Below, in pieces: positions 23,452 through 36,637 of a stretch of DNA of 64,000 nt. This stretch comes from Echria macrotheca. Taxonomy: Eukaryota > Ascomycota > Sordariomycetes > Sordariales > Schizotheciaceae. Where the stretch lies: assembly GCA_030411725.1 (NCBI GenBank), contig MU839828.1:2170001-2234000 (forward strand), in the 5' to 3' direction. The translations under genes and the position numbers were made by a program. The notes below the pieces were generated by a model that made no database searches, was not told the DNA's origin, and worked only from the letters and a program-made list of their open reading frames with translations. The stretch's first letter is position 1; the number at the start of each line of letters is the position of its first letter.

Positions 23452-26043
23452 TCTGACGTGTTTGGGTACTTTCTGTAAAGCATCGGGGATTTGTTTGAAT
23501 TCGGACTCGGCGGGGAGCTTGTGGGATACAGCGAGCGGTGCGTGTATAATGAGAATCTAAATCTAATGGGCTGGGCCTTTTTTCTTTACCATTCCTACCG
23601 TGCAAAGTGACGCAAAACCGTTTGGTACATGGTCGTGTGTATTACCAGTGTGTACCGACTGTGCGGACTGTCGGATGGTGTGGTCAATCAGGGAGGGGGC
23701 ATGAGTAGGATCTTGATGGTGCGTTGTCTGGCGACGGGAGATCAGGATCAGCCACTGTGATCCACATCAAAGCCATTCAAATACAGGTTTGGCGATGGCT
23801 TCGTTGTCTCGGTACTACCTACCTATCCAGGCCGCCAACCAAGCTCTTTTACCGTCTGTGTCTCTGTTGCCTCGCATCAGGCTGACACTCTGTGCCCCGG
23901 GGTCAGGACAAGGCCATCCTCCTCCCCATCAGAACCAGATGGGGGGGATGAGTTATTACATCATATATTCTGTTTAACAAAAAGCGACAGATACCAACTG
24001 GTACAAAAATATAACTTCCGGCATCCCTGGAGATCTAACTACCAATCAGAGCAACATCCCTTGAAAATGGATGGATGGATGGATGGATGGATGGGTGACC
24101 ACCTTGGAGCGGACATGTAAGCCTCCCATCGGGGACGGACAGCAGTTCTCGGTTGCAATCATGTCCAATAACTATGTGCCCACCATTCCGAGTTCCGGGT
24201 TCTAAGCTGTGAGCGTTCAACTTGAAAGGGAGGAACATGGGCACGGAGCTCGAGTTGTATTATATGGTCAGCATGAGTAGATACATATTGCTCCGGACGA
24301 GCACATTGGTCTCTTACGAGTTCTTGAGCTCCTACCAAAAACTTAGGCATCCCGGAGACTCATCCCAGCGTCCTCGTCCTGATATTCGGCCCACTTGATC
24401 ATTACAACCCAGTCATTACATCAACAAATCCATTCTCTTCCCATCGCCGAGGTTTATCCAAATATGTATGGTATGTATGTAGTCACAAGGTCGTCCTCTC
24501 CCGATACCATTATCTCCAAAACTCTCCTCACCTCACATGTCTCATTCGGTTCGTATCCATTTCATCCTCCACCCCCGATCAATGATAACCTATGGTAGCC
24601 CCAGCCAGCTCCTTTGATGCAGAAAACCAGTGTTTTCGTGTGATGTTTGCGTAAAATAGTTTCAAAGTACCCGCCGAGAAAATGCCACTCTATTCAAAAT
24701 ATTCCTCTCCTTTTTAATCCATCCTCTTTCCACCACGTGTCCATGCTGCCCTTTCGTCATGAGTTTTGCCGCTCCCTGCAAAGAGTTCCCCCAAGCAGCC
24801 GGTTGAAATACAATATGAATGCCAAGACCAGGTGTTAGATATATATATGTGAAGCAGGCAATGCATGATGGGCGGAGATACAAGGAGCTCACAAAACATG
24901 CAACCACACCACTGAACGAAAGTAAGAAGAATATAAGGTAAAACAAAAAGGCCGACCAAAGTCGAGATAAAGAGATTATAACTTGGTGTTAAAAAAAAGA
25001 AGAAAAAAAGATGATATGAAGGGTTGCGACACCCATATCGATCAGGTGAACGGGAAATATGAATATTCAAGGTACAACAGAGTTACAACAGCGGAAAATG
25101 ACGAAAAGATTTGACAGCCAATCCCAGTTCGGTGCTCGTTGCCTCGGCTCAAAACATGTTGCACACAACCCGTGACTGCGTCAAGGATGGCCGCAACGAC
25201 GTGGAGACTGGGCTCATGGCATGGCGGTAAAAGCCGTGTGTTTCCCGAACAGGTGACTGGGAAAGTTTATCCCTCAACACCATGTCGGTGTCGGCTGGCG
25301 AGGTTCGGGGATCGTCGGGTGATGGGTGACAGACAGCCGGAGATGGATCAATGCGAACCGAAGGTAGATCCGGTTCGGCTTGTCTGTTGGTTAGGCTTTC
25401 TGGCAAAATTGGCGCCGGGTTGAAGCTGAGGCACGAGCGTCCACCATCCGGGAGATCGAAGCATGCCTCTCTGTCGTCCCATCTCTGTTTTGGGGCGCCT
25501 GACGGCCGGCACTTGGAGCCGCATATGCAGGAAGAAGCAGCCGTGGCCTGCGAACTGGGGTCTTGGGAGGAGGAGGGGGGTCGCGATGTCTGGATCGGGC
25601 CCGGGATGGATGAGCGGAGCGACCAGGCCGGGTGCCGAAGGCGTGTTTCAGGATGGCGAAAAGGTGCAAGGGCGATCCAAGCGTCGGCCCCTGCATTGGC
25701 AACGAGATCTGACGTCGCAGAGGCGGCATGATCGGGTCCCAGGAATTTGTCTCCCTAAGCGCCGCTCGGACGCTGCGGCAGACAAGAGCCGCATCGTGAT
25801 CGACCGTCAACGTCAACTCAATCCGCCGCGTGGTTGGTCCGGTCCTGGTACGGCCTTCCTACCGGCAGCGCCATTCGATACCGCTAGAGTCGAGGGCTTG
25901 AATGAGTCCCCATGAATCCTGATCCTCTGTAATCTTCGCCGATCGACAATCGCCGTCCTCTTGCAGGAACCCGGGCCGTCAAACTCGTCCCAAGTTTCCC
26001 AACCTCATGCGGACCAATCATCTCGTCCTACTCGACGACTTCC
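23452..26043. other. 2.6-kb convergent intergenic region
   Basis: This lies between the 3' ends of MOB3 (+) and the second Zn2Cys6 gene (-). The middle part (about 23950-25100) is AT-rich, with an (ATGG)7 repeat, an ATATATAT stretch near 24840 and A-runs near 24990-25010. The right part returns to GC-rich sequence with only overlapping short ORFs. I see no supported gene. Room exists for a non-coding RNA, but I cannot show one. Confidence 0.55.
24067..24094. repeat. (ATGG)7 microsatellite
   Basis: Seven perfect ATGG units in the AT-rich convergent intergenic region. Confidence 0.92.
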
Positions 26044-28442
26044 TCATTGTCCATCGCCGCTTCCAGCTTCCCCCACGGCCGGTCCAAGATGCATTTTGGA
26101 GAAGACATTGCGAACTCGCCCGAGGTTCTCGTTCTGCGCCGAGGCCGCCGTCGCATTGCGTTCATCTGCAAAAGCTCGGATGTTCTGTATGATGGGCGTG
26201 AATCCCTCATCATTGGGAAGCCACCAGCGGATGCAGTTTTCGTCGCGGAAAAGCTCGGCCATGCGTCTGCGCATAGTGATGGGGGATATGTACCTGTGCA
26301 GGTTACCACCATTGGGCTTGTGTTAGCGTTTGGCCTCTTCTAGTAATAATTGCGATCTGGCGAGGAGAAGAGGGAACTGGACGGTTTCTTACCCCATTGT
26401 CTCCAGCAAGGCAAGCTTCTTCCTGATCCACTCATGGTGCTTTGCGTTCCTTTGGATAAATAGTGCCGCGATAGCAAGGCATGGATGAAGGATGATCAGA
26501 CTACCCGGAGGACTCATTGGCCAGGCCTCAACCGTCGCACAAATCTGGCATATGGCGTAGGCATGTTCCATCATGTCCGCCTGGGTCTCCTCTGACATAT
26601 CCAACGCCGACTGGCTTCCGTGCATCAGCGAGATAGAATGCCACTCGCAGGTGAGTATTGTAGCGGCAAAAAGCGGAGGCCGGAATAGCACCCCTTGCGC
26701 GAACGGGTTCAGAATGTCGTCCGGTTTTGCCGCACGGTCGCCTCCGAAATCCGTCACCAGGTAGGCGGAGTCGCCCAACATCATATCCCAGTTGTCTTTC
26801 CAGGCCTCCAAGTCGTCGGCTATTCGGCGGTGTTCGACCGTATATTCATCTTGCGTCACCGCTTGGTTCGCCCCCTTGCCAAACAGGAGCGACATATCCA
26901 CCGACATCAGGCGCAGGCGTGCCATGCAGGCCTCGACCTTTCGGACAGCGTTCCCCGGCTCGGCGGCAACCTGACCCTCACAGTATTCAGCCATTGTAGT
27001 GAACCAGACCCGCGGCAAGCTCGTCGGGAGACTACCCATGATGCCGATGAAAACGTCGAAACGCGAGTACCATTTCATAGCCATCCGGCCCAGCGGCGTC
27101 TGTACGATGGTTTGCGGCGTATAAAGCTGTGTAAGGACCTCCAAGGCTGCCCTCTGGTGGCCCATCAAGTTGATCCAGTCGCCCAAGTACTCCTGGACTT
27201 GCACATCAGAACAGCTGCCCTGCGATCTCTCAAGGAAGCCGTCACTCACCTCGATTGTTGCAAGCTGCAGTATGGTTAGCAGCGTCGCGATGCTACTCTT
27301 CTCCTTCTTTTTCAAGAAAGCCAGCAGCAGCGTCACGCTTCTGTTGTAATATTGCAGGAAATCGCTGATTTGACCATTGGGGTTCTTCAACGTATGGTGA
27401 TAGGCGGCAAAGCCGATCACGGCATAAAGAAGCGCCTCGTTGCGGATCGCCATGCTCGTCAAAAGCGTGCGGAAGAAATCGTCCGTGTCGCTCACCATGC
27501 AATAGTGGTAGTTGGTGATATTTTCGTAGTAGTAGTTCAAATAGAACTGAAGTTCATGGGGCAGAAACGACCAGTCTGGTCGCGACCCTGCCGATCCGAA
27601 CATGTCTGCGGGATGAAGGGCGGTCGGCGTCAGGACACCGGTTGTACTGGCCGAGACAGACGGTGAAGAGCTAAAGTTTCCGTCGAACGAAGGCGTTTCC
27701 GACTCTTGGCGGTGGCCCGATGCAACGCGCTGGAGACCAAAGGAGGATGTGGTGCTTGACCTCCGAAGTGGGGGGAAATTTGGCGCCGAAGTCTGCGTCG
27801 TCGCACTCTCGGGCTCTTCCTCGTCCTCGTCCATGATGGGGTCGAGTTTTGCGTCTTGCTCGGCCTCATCGTCATCGTCGCCGCGCGAAGAGCTCGGGCT
27901 CGTTTGCTGGCTAGGCCCTGATGAGTCTTTCGACATGCCACCCGAGCCCTTTGGAGGCGCAGGCTCGGGATACTGACACTCCCGCTTTCCTTTCCTGCAT
28001 CCTGCCGCACGATTAGCATCATCACCAAGACGGCACAAGACGGCGCAAGGCGTAGCGTGACATACTTTCGCAGATAGGGTGATTCTCGTCGCACTGCAAA
28101 CTCGTCAGGACCTTGTGAATGGGACAACGACTTCGGATCGCTTACCTTGACCCGTCGGCTCCGGCATGTGTAGCAACCAGACCTTGTTCGGCGATGCTTG
28201 ATATGATCTAGCCCTGGCGCAGACTTTCTTCTGCTGCGTTGCGCCTTCGGAGCATTGAACATTATCGGCTCGGGAAATCCTGTGAAGTACCCGAGGCTTT
28301 GGTAGGGGTTGGCTATTGCGGGCGCCCCTGTTGGCATCGTCGGGGGCTGCGGCATCGGCTGGGTGCCATCGAGTGGGCTGGGAACCTGGTGGCCGCCGAC
28401 GCCTGCCATCGACGACAGAAAGTGATGATAATAGTCACTCAT
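26044..28442 (-). CDS. Zn2Cys6 transcription factor, fungal_trans_2-like
   Basis: Exons (minus) 28442-28146, 28093-28066, 28001-26393 and 26293-26044; about 727 aa. Exon 2 is a 28-nt micro-exon that encodes the centre of the zinc cluster. The assembled cluster is GCYTCRSRRVKCDENHPICE plus RCRKGKREC, with exact CX2CX6CX6CX2CX6C spacing. It is preceded by a basic stretch (HIKHRRTRS) and followed by YPEPAPPKGSG. A Ser/Asp-rich linker separates it from a long helical domain (FLPHELQFYLNYYYENITNY, then MAIRNEALLYAVIGFAAYHH), a pattern seen in fungal_trans_2 regulators. The start at 28442 (MSDYYHHFLSSMAG) is tentative, as the frame stays open upstream to 28769. Inference: nuclear regulator, target genes unknown. 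Near the 3' end a second frame gives a convincing acidic terminus (see findings). It is divergent from the MOSC gene across 8.2 kb. Confidence 0.85.
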
Positions 28443-31400
28443 CGTGGCTGCTCCGCTGCTGACCATCAAGGACGCGTTGTAGGTAGCCCCGTCAGGCAAG
28501 CTCTTGATTCCAGACTGGCTAGGCAGGGGCTGGTTGCTGGCTGCATTTATACTCGACGAAGCAACGAAGATAGGTGTTGAAGATTCCGGAACCGCCGTCC
28601 CGTGTTCGGAAGGGGGCGGCGCGATAGCTGAGACCGACTGGACCAGGATAGCTCGACAAAACAGCTTCTCCCGACAGAAACTATGTCGAGAAGAATCGAG
28701 GTTATCCGCAGGTGAAGCAGGCTTCGATGAGCAAGAGCTTCCCGATAGAGTGTGCTGTCGACGGTCCAAGGCACCTGTTTGGAAGGTGATGCGTAGCGTC
28801 GGAGAAGTTTGAAGACAGCCGCCCAGAGTTGGACTCGATCAAAGACAAAAAATCCTGGCCAATTGGTGGCTTTATTGAACCCAGGTCTTCGACGCAAAGA
28901 ACATTATCAACGGGACCCAGTCAATAGCACCTGCTGTATCCGTGATGATGACGATGCAACCCAGGATGAGCAGCCGGGGGATCTCAGGTATCCTTGCCGG
29001 CGTTGAATGGTAAGGACCACTTGAGATGCCACGGGGGGTGAGAGAGTATTGTTATAAACGAAGCCGAAGAACCGCTGGGTTGGGATAGATCTCCACCTAC
29101 CCCGGTGAAGAGCCCGACAAGCCACGAGCGGCAATCTCCTTGATCAACCAAGGGACTGGGGAGCCGTGGGTTTAAGACGATGTGTTAATCCTCGACGAGT
29201 GGGAAAGCAGGCTTTTCAGTCTGTCACGGAAAACCCAAAACACGCAAGAGAGCTGCGATGCCGGCTTGCCGGGGGGCGTGTACTGGCCGGAAGGGGGTGA
29301 TCTGCTGCTGGAAGATAGAATCTGGGTAGCAGGAGGGTGGGCTTGCAGGTGGGCTGCCAGCTCAGGCAATCTCTAGCGGAAGAAGCCCAGGGAAGATGTG
29401 CACCCTTGTATTCCCTCAGAGTTTTCCTGTCGAGCAGCCGTCCTGCTGGCATCGATCTCGACGGGGAGGGAGAGCCGTAGGCTAACAAGCAACGCCGACC
29501 CACAACCACACGCCGCGCTTTTGAGTTGCAGTAGTGTAGACCCCGAGAATCCCCTCTACTCTAGGCCAGAGTAGCAAGTGGCAAGTGGCGGCGCACACGC
29601 CGTCTCAGGTGATTCGGATGCTTTTTATCTCCAGCAGAGTGCCTCCATAGTCCGAAAGGTACAACAGCTGGACGAGTTCTGATTTGCGAGAACCGGATAG
29701 CAGAAAGTATGGTAAATGGCTGAACCTGGGGAGCGGTAGCTGCGAGGCCGGTGGAGGATCGAGGATAATGATGGGGTGTGGTGGTGTTCAGCTGGGGCGA
29801 TCGCCAACAAGAAAAAGGAGCCTTGGGCAAGAACAGAGGTCTCCAGAGGTAACTCCGCGCCCAAACCGAGGGGGTCGAGACCCAATATGACCTCGACAGA
29901 TGCAGACAATGCGACCGGCAGTGGGTGAATGCAACGACAGCCCGACCGGCTTAGCGCGGAGGAACCAACAGAAGTAGTGGCTCCGGGGCGCCTAACGAGG
30001 GGGAGGAGGGCTAATGCCCTGCTGTTCGACGGCCAAGCGTGGATCGGTCGATACTGACCAGAGGAAAAAGTCCAACGGCCAAAGCAGCCATTCCAAGATC
30101 GGTCTGGCCTCGAGCGGCCTACAAGGCGTGCGCGGGGGCGTGTACTTCATAGGGTGATGACCCTGCTTCAGCACTCAACCATGCAACTCCAGCAGCCACG
30201 AGCCACCAGTGGACTCCGTCCCTGCATCTCTGCCCTTGTCTCGGAAGTCTCACCAACAAAGACATCGTCTGTTGGGCACTCGGGCCCGAGAGACCGAGGC
30301 AGATGGAGAAGCACGGGGAGCTTCTGACGTCGGGCCACAGAGCTCTCGACCTGCCCACCAACTCCCCAGCTACAAGGAGGACCCCGGATCTCTTTTGGCT
30401 GGCCGTCTCATGTTTGCTTGTCAAAGCATGAGATCGACGTCGCTCTTGTTTTCTCTTTGCGGGGGAACTAGATCGACCTCTGGATTTTACCTTGATACTC
30501 CCGTCATCCGCAGCCCTGGACTGTCTTGCAGAGAGATGGAAAGCCGGCTCCCTCCCGCAGCTAGCAAAACCACGACTCTGCGAGGTTTTCCAGCGTGCGG
30601 TGGCTCCCGGCAGAAAGCGGGAGATGTGTCTGCGAGCAGCGGCTAGTGAGATTGATGGTGACAGGGGAGCTAGATGTTGTCATTCGGTGCTGCCCGAGCT
30701 GCAAGCTGGAATAGCTCTCGCTGCGTGTCACGGCATCGAGCAGCCAAGACCAGTTGCAGAACCCACAGACAACCCGCGTGGACCGGCGGCGAGGATCTAA
30801 CGGGGGGTGGCCTAGCAAGTGGAGGTGGGTAGGTACCCTGTACCTAGGGGCGTGGCCGTGGTGGTGGTGTGCGTGTGAGTGTGTGCGATGCTGTGCAATT
30901 CCCACTCACTCCCCGTGCCTCTTGGCAAGACGCTCTCTGGCTTAACCCTGCAACAGACAGCAGCTCACAGCAGCTCTCCTCGAGGGCGGGACCCGGGGGA
31001 CGTAGATTGTGAGAGCAGGTTTGATCACCCGCAACGGGAAGCCAGATGCAGAGAGCCCGGCTGCGATCGCTGGGGGCCTTGAGATTCACTGCCTTGGGTG
31101 CATCTCGCGATATCCCCCTGACCCCAGGTCGTTCATGGGGAGTGGGGAGCTGGCCCCTGGTCGGGTGTGGTCCGCCACGGTGCCATGGCGGAGGAATCCC
31201 TGACGGCGAGACGCACCTGGATCGTGTGTGAGGGGCTACACGTGCGGCACCAGCTTTCATTTGACGCGCCGAGTGCCTAGGTGCCGTGCGTTTCCTGTCT
31301 ACTGCGCGCTTTTGCACGGCCGTCGCACCGCAGAGCCTCGTGTCTAACGGTTCTAGAGATGCAGACGGAACTTGGCTGGCCGCCGCCGTGCCATCTTGCC

Positions 31401-34400
31401 GGGCCTGGCTTTCCGGTGCAACTGTTGTGACCTCAACCTGAAAACTTTAGGTGGGGGGACCAGGTTGTGGTCTACAGTTGTATCTCAGGGGGGAGGTTGG
31501 GGAAGAAGCGGGCGAGGGTGGTGGTGGGGTGCAAAACCGACGTAAGATGAATATCAGAGTGCGAGAAGCGCAGCTGATGCTGCTAACCAGAGAGCTGGAG
31601 GCGCCGTCGACCTGGCACGGCGAACTGCAAAAGCATGTGAGAAGCAGCAGAAGCAAGACGGGAGCACTGGGGCTGGGGGTGGGAGGGGGGCCAGCACAAC
31701 GGCAGCGGCAGGTGTGAGGCAAGGGTCTGGAGAGCGAAGAGAAGGAAAAGCACAGAGCGAAGCCAAACGATGGTAACATTGGGATTGGAGCGGGAGCACA
31801 GGCCAGCGGCGGGTAAAGCGAAAGAAGCAAGTGTCGATGGGCGAGACTGCCATTTTCGGCACCTCAGATCTGGAACCTTAGTGCGCGATCCATGGATTGG
31901 AATAACTAGGGAAGGTACGGTGTACTTGGGAGCGATAAAGGTCGCGTCGCTAAGTCGAGCTGCTTCGAGATAGCTAGCTGCAGGGAACATGATCTCATTA
32001 ACCAGTCGTGGCGGTCCATCCACAGCCAACCGGCGCACCAACCCTGAACAACGAAGAAATGCGTGCGTCTTCCACCTAGGTCTAAACCGTAGATAACGGA
32101 TATCGCGGAATAACTACGTCGTTTCTCTCTCCAGCTCGCATCTCCAGTGCCATTGAATGCGTCACCCTCGGATCGGATCTCGGTGTAGCTGCTAACTGGC
32201 TCCAACCGTCATCACAGTTGGCTTTGCTTGTGATGCACGGCGGCGGCGGCGGAAACGATAGCTTGGTGCCGCGGTGTGTACTCGGACGGCGGCAGGCTCG
32301 CATTGAGTGGATGACAGGCACCGGTAGGCAAATGCTACCATGGTTCAAGCCCAGCAAGGGGGGAAGCTTCCCAACTTCCCGCCACCACCCTCCCTCACCT
32401 ACCTATAACAGGGCTGCTTTAAGGAAAAGGGGATCCTTGGAACAAAAGATCAGACGAACTTGAAAATCACGTGCAGGGTTTGCGTCGGCCAGCCTTTTGC
32501 CTGATCTCAGCCACGCGCGACAGCTCTGTGGATGCCGGGGAAAGGAGATGGTTCATGCGATGATGGGACGACTGAGATTGGCGCAGATTGCAAGGCCGAG
32601 GCGGTGGATTGTCTGCAAATCGTGGATCTCCCGGCCGTGGCCCGTTCCTGAAGATGCCGCGGGCTGTCGGACACGCTTGCCTTGTTGCTGCGTGCAATGC
32701 GGACCATGAAATGACGGCGTCCGTGGTCTGCATGCATGTCGCGAAGTGCTTCGAACGCTCCCTTGCAACATGCCGAGCAAGCCCAGGTATAACCAGCGTA
32801 CCTGTGACGAGGATAGAGGTCTCCCATTGAGGCATCAGAGCGTTGACATTGCCCGTTGAGCTCAAGTGGGCCTTGGCTAGGGGGACCAATGCAAAGACCA
32901 TCCGGCTTTTGGGTGCTTGGCCAGTTGATTCGTGACAGCGGCACCGCCGAATTCCTTTCCTCTTTACCGCTTCTAGAAGGCTTCTCCAGATACTGCTCCG
33001 CAGAGAGGCGACCCGTAAGCGAAAGGAGATACCGGAGCGTTGTTGTCACCCGTCCTTTCTACGCGCTTTCTAGAAGCCGAGCTAGAAATCCAGCGCCCCG
33101 CCATAGGGCTTTGGAAATGAGTATTGACTCCAGCAGCCAGCCAAGTTTATGCGGCCCCAGGCTATCCCCGTTGTTGGTTGTCGATGTCGTCAGACCTGGG
33201 CCGAATGGGGGAGTCAGGAAATCAGGCATTGAAAGTGGCTGCTCGACAGCTGTGTCGAGCTTGGGCCAGCTTGTGTGTTTGCGCAAATCGGCGGTGACGC
33301 GGCGGCTAGATGTATGGACCCGAGACTGACTTTTCTGAGCCCGGTTACTCTGATGGACTCGATGTTGTTTTAAGAACGGACGGCTTCTGCCGTCCCGAAA
33401 TGGGGCAAAGCTTCCAACAGCCAGTCGGCAGCAGCCACCTCTGGTTGTGTTGCGCAGCGGGGTTGATGGCCGAGGTGAGACTGAGACCTGACAGGCTGAC
33501 ATGCAGACTGCAGTGGCAGTCCACAGGCCGTTCATCCCAACTGTGCCGGCCCCCAACCGGCCCGGCTCTGCAGGCGCATGCTTTCCATGGGACAAACGGC
33601 CACCATCCTTGGCCGATTTTCGGGAGCACCAGATAATGAAGGACCCACTGACCCCAAGTATCCCACACCGCGCACCGCTCGTGCCTTTCAATGGACCTCA
33701 TCAAAAATCTTGGCGAAAATCTTTTGGATGGCGATATCTTCCAAACTCTGCCACTGTATGGGTCCCGGTATTACAGGCATCCCACGCCAGCGCACAGACT
33801 CGCCTCAGCTTTTCCGTCAAACAACAACCCGGCCTCCAGGGTTCCGAGGTTACCTTAGGACCTTGCTGGACGGGCACATGTCATCCGCCCGCCGTCTCTG
33901 TTTGATCGAGCTGGCAGGGCTGCTGGGACGGCGGGATGGATTCCGGCAACGGCTGATGATGGCTCGCTCGATCGAGACGAGGGGGCCTCAGACAGGCGCG
34001 ACACCTTCAGGACAAGCCCAAGCGGCAGTGGCGCATCGTCTGATGGCAGCAAGGATCCAGTTTGTCGGTCATCTGCGTCCAAATAACAAGTAGCAATGCG
34101 GTCCGCATCTCCACAAATTCCCATCTCCCCAGTGGGCACTTGGCCATCACACATGACGGTATTTTGCGCGCCCGTCGACGAGCGTTGGGTATTACACAAG
34201 GTAGGAATATTACCATGCCATCGTATTGGCGCCTCAGCATATTGGCGCCATGTATCCTACATATAACAGCTACGGCCACTCTACACAGTACTACTAGGTA
34301 GATATCTACACACCCCTTCTCCCAGGTAACGCATGACGGCGCTGACTGGGTATGTTCGATAGGTTTGCTTCCCTTTCCGCTCTAGAATCCATCGGCCGCA

Positions 34401-36637
34401 AAGCACCGAGGTGGCCGCTGACCGGCGACCCGCCAAACAGGCATCACGGCCTGCAATCTCTGGAAATTAGCTTCTGGCTCATCTCCACCGACAGAATCCA
34501 TAACACCAGTTTCTATCACGACTCTGTCGGTCTCCCAGGAGCAGCTTCCCGACTCGAACATCTCTACCGCCAGCAGCCCATTTCTGCTGTGATATAGCAA
34601 CGGGGTCCTATAAGAGACGCCGTCTGCTATTGCCTCATCTCGCCTGCGACAAGTGTCCTTGGCTCGAGTTGGCTAGTCTGTCCGTCATCCGCGCTCTTCA
34701 CCTCTTACAGAGCTGGTCATCCTCGCTGTTGGTTCCCCCTTTCAGCTCTACCGGTGGCCGGCGAGGGGAGCCCGAGGCTCGTCAAGCGATGAAGTCATCG
34801 GCAGTCTCCTTCTATCGGATACCAGCTCGTGGCTCGGGGGAGCAGCCCGGTTGAAGCTGGCGGACTGGCTGAGGCATCCGCGGCCGCAGGAGTCGAGACA
34901 GGCGGCCAATTGGGGATGCGGTTTCCTAGCCGAGCATGGTCAACGATTGCCGGGCTCGATGCATCGTCACAGATCTGGCTTGGAATCTTGGGCTCCCATT
35001 TGTCCCCGTCGACGACGTGAATTAGGAGGGGTGGGCAGAGTATGAACTCGGACCGCGTCAGTGGTGTCTCGGACGGGCTCGGGGTATTCAATACCGGCTT
35101 TTGGGTGCAAAGTATTGCAGCGTGGCCGGCACTGGCAGGAGGTCGGAGTGTGTGAGCCTCGGCCTGGTGAGGTGACGGGCGTGGTTCGTTCCCGCGGTGA
35201 CACTACCAAGGCTAACTACTCCGTACCTTGCCCACGGGATTAGCTGGGCGGCCGGGCAGGCAACCTGGGGCTGGGACGGGCTGGGGTTCGTTCGGGGTCG
35301 GGACAAGTAGCATCGACACCCAACGGGCGGTTGTTGTCTTGCGTCAGCCCATCACTCCAAGGTTCCATCGGATGCAACCGCGATGGCGCGATGAGCAAAG
35401 CGTCTCCGCCGCCAAAAGCGCCACCAGCGTCGAGGGCACCGCAGGATTTGTGATTTGGCAAAAGTGGCAGCCATACATATCAAGCCGCAGCTGGCAGCAT
35501 TCTTCCTCTCCGGCATCTGCAAGGTGCCGGGACCGGGCGCGCTGGGTTTCGGAGCGCAGTCCCGTCTCTCCGGAAGTGCTGGCCGGCAGCGGTGGGGGAG
35601 CGCAACAATGGGGCTTTCTGGGCTCAGACCGGGTTGAGATGCAGTCGAGTACCGAGCCCAATCACGATGAGGCCCCTTGGAACAATAGATACCAGAAAGG
35701 GGGGCCAAATCAAGTTTGCGGGGCTAAAAGGGCACGTTTACCGTTTTTTAACAGAGCAGCCCTATGTCAAATTGCCGGGAACACACATGCCATGATCCGG
35801 CGGGACTTCTTGGGAGCTTAAACAGCAGCGACGACAACAAACAACGCGCGTTCGCTGTCGAGTAGGTAGGCTTATAACCGGCCCCAGTTTCAAGTTTACA
35901 CCATCAGCTGTGCCTTTGGATGAGATTGTGTTCCCATACTGCCTGCCACGGGCCAGGAGCTATTTTGGGGCCCGTTTTCATCAAGATTGATATCTCTGCC
36001 GCACACGGGTCTAATGATAGAACTGTCAACGTTGCGGGACACAATGGATGGGGCCTGGGCCATGTGCGGGCCACGATGCTATTAGTTGGCCATGGTGCGG
36101 CAGAGGGCTGTCGGAGATTCGCGATAGATGGAGTCGACTCAATAACCAAGCATCACCACGACAAGCGACCACAGCGCGCAGCTTACCTAAGGTGGTTTGG
36201 CCTCGGGGGGCTTGACCCATCTATGATCCGTACTAAACCTGAGACAGCCCGGCGAATTCACCAGGTCCACCGGTCTCTAACACGCCGGTCGGTGGACATG
36301 CGCCGACTGGATGACAGTGTCGGAGTGTTGACACAGTTTCATGGCTTGCTTACATAATGGCGACATGATTTACTGTCGTCCGGGTTGACGGTGAGGGCGG
36401 TGAGTCACTTGGCGAATTCGTTCCCGCATTGAGTCGTGCGCCGTGCCAAAGGCCGCGGCCACTGCAAGGTACCGTGTAACCGTAGCAGCAGCAGCAGCAG
36501 CAGCAGCAGCACACGGCAACTAGCGCCACCCAGCAGCAGATTTTCGAAGCGTGATACAGGCACACACACCGAAAATCCCGAAAAGAAGAAAAACGGGCGA
36601 CAAAAGGTAGGACAAAGCAGAGCCAGCAACCCCGGCG
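28443..36637. other. 8.2-kb interval without a supportable gene
   Basis: This is the longest gap in the window, between divergent starts of the Zn2Cys6 regulator (-) and the MOSC gene (+). Base composition stays GC-rich like the rest of the window rather than AT-rich, so it does not look like heavily RIP-mutated repeat DNA. ORFs up to about 210 codons occur on both strands but overlap each other and lack recognisable motifs. The most protein-like is at 35920-36357 (+), 145 codons with no intron. Likely content is long promoters and 5' leaders, possibly non-coding transcripts. Confidence 0.5.
36484..36510. repeat. (AGC)9 trinucleotide repeat in the MOSC 5' leader
   Basis: Nine perfect AGC units about 130 bp upstream of the MOSC gene start codon, in the probable 5' UTR. 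Confidence 0.92.

Noticed and set aside
22311..23483. 390-codon minus-strand ORF rich in Ser, Ala and Gly
   Set aside because: It is the antisense shadow of the Glu/Pro/Ala-rich MOB3 tail; GC-rich codons on one strand leave the other free of stops.
33059..33691. 210-codon minus-strand ORF in the gene-free interval
   Set aside because: Overlaps ORFs in several other frames, high Arg/Ser/Gly/Cys composition, no motif.
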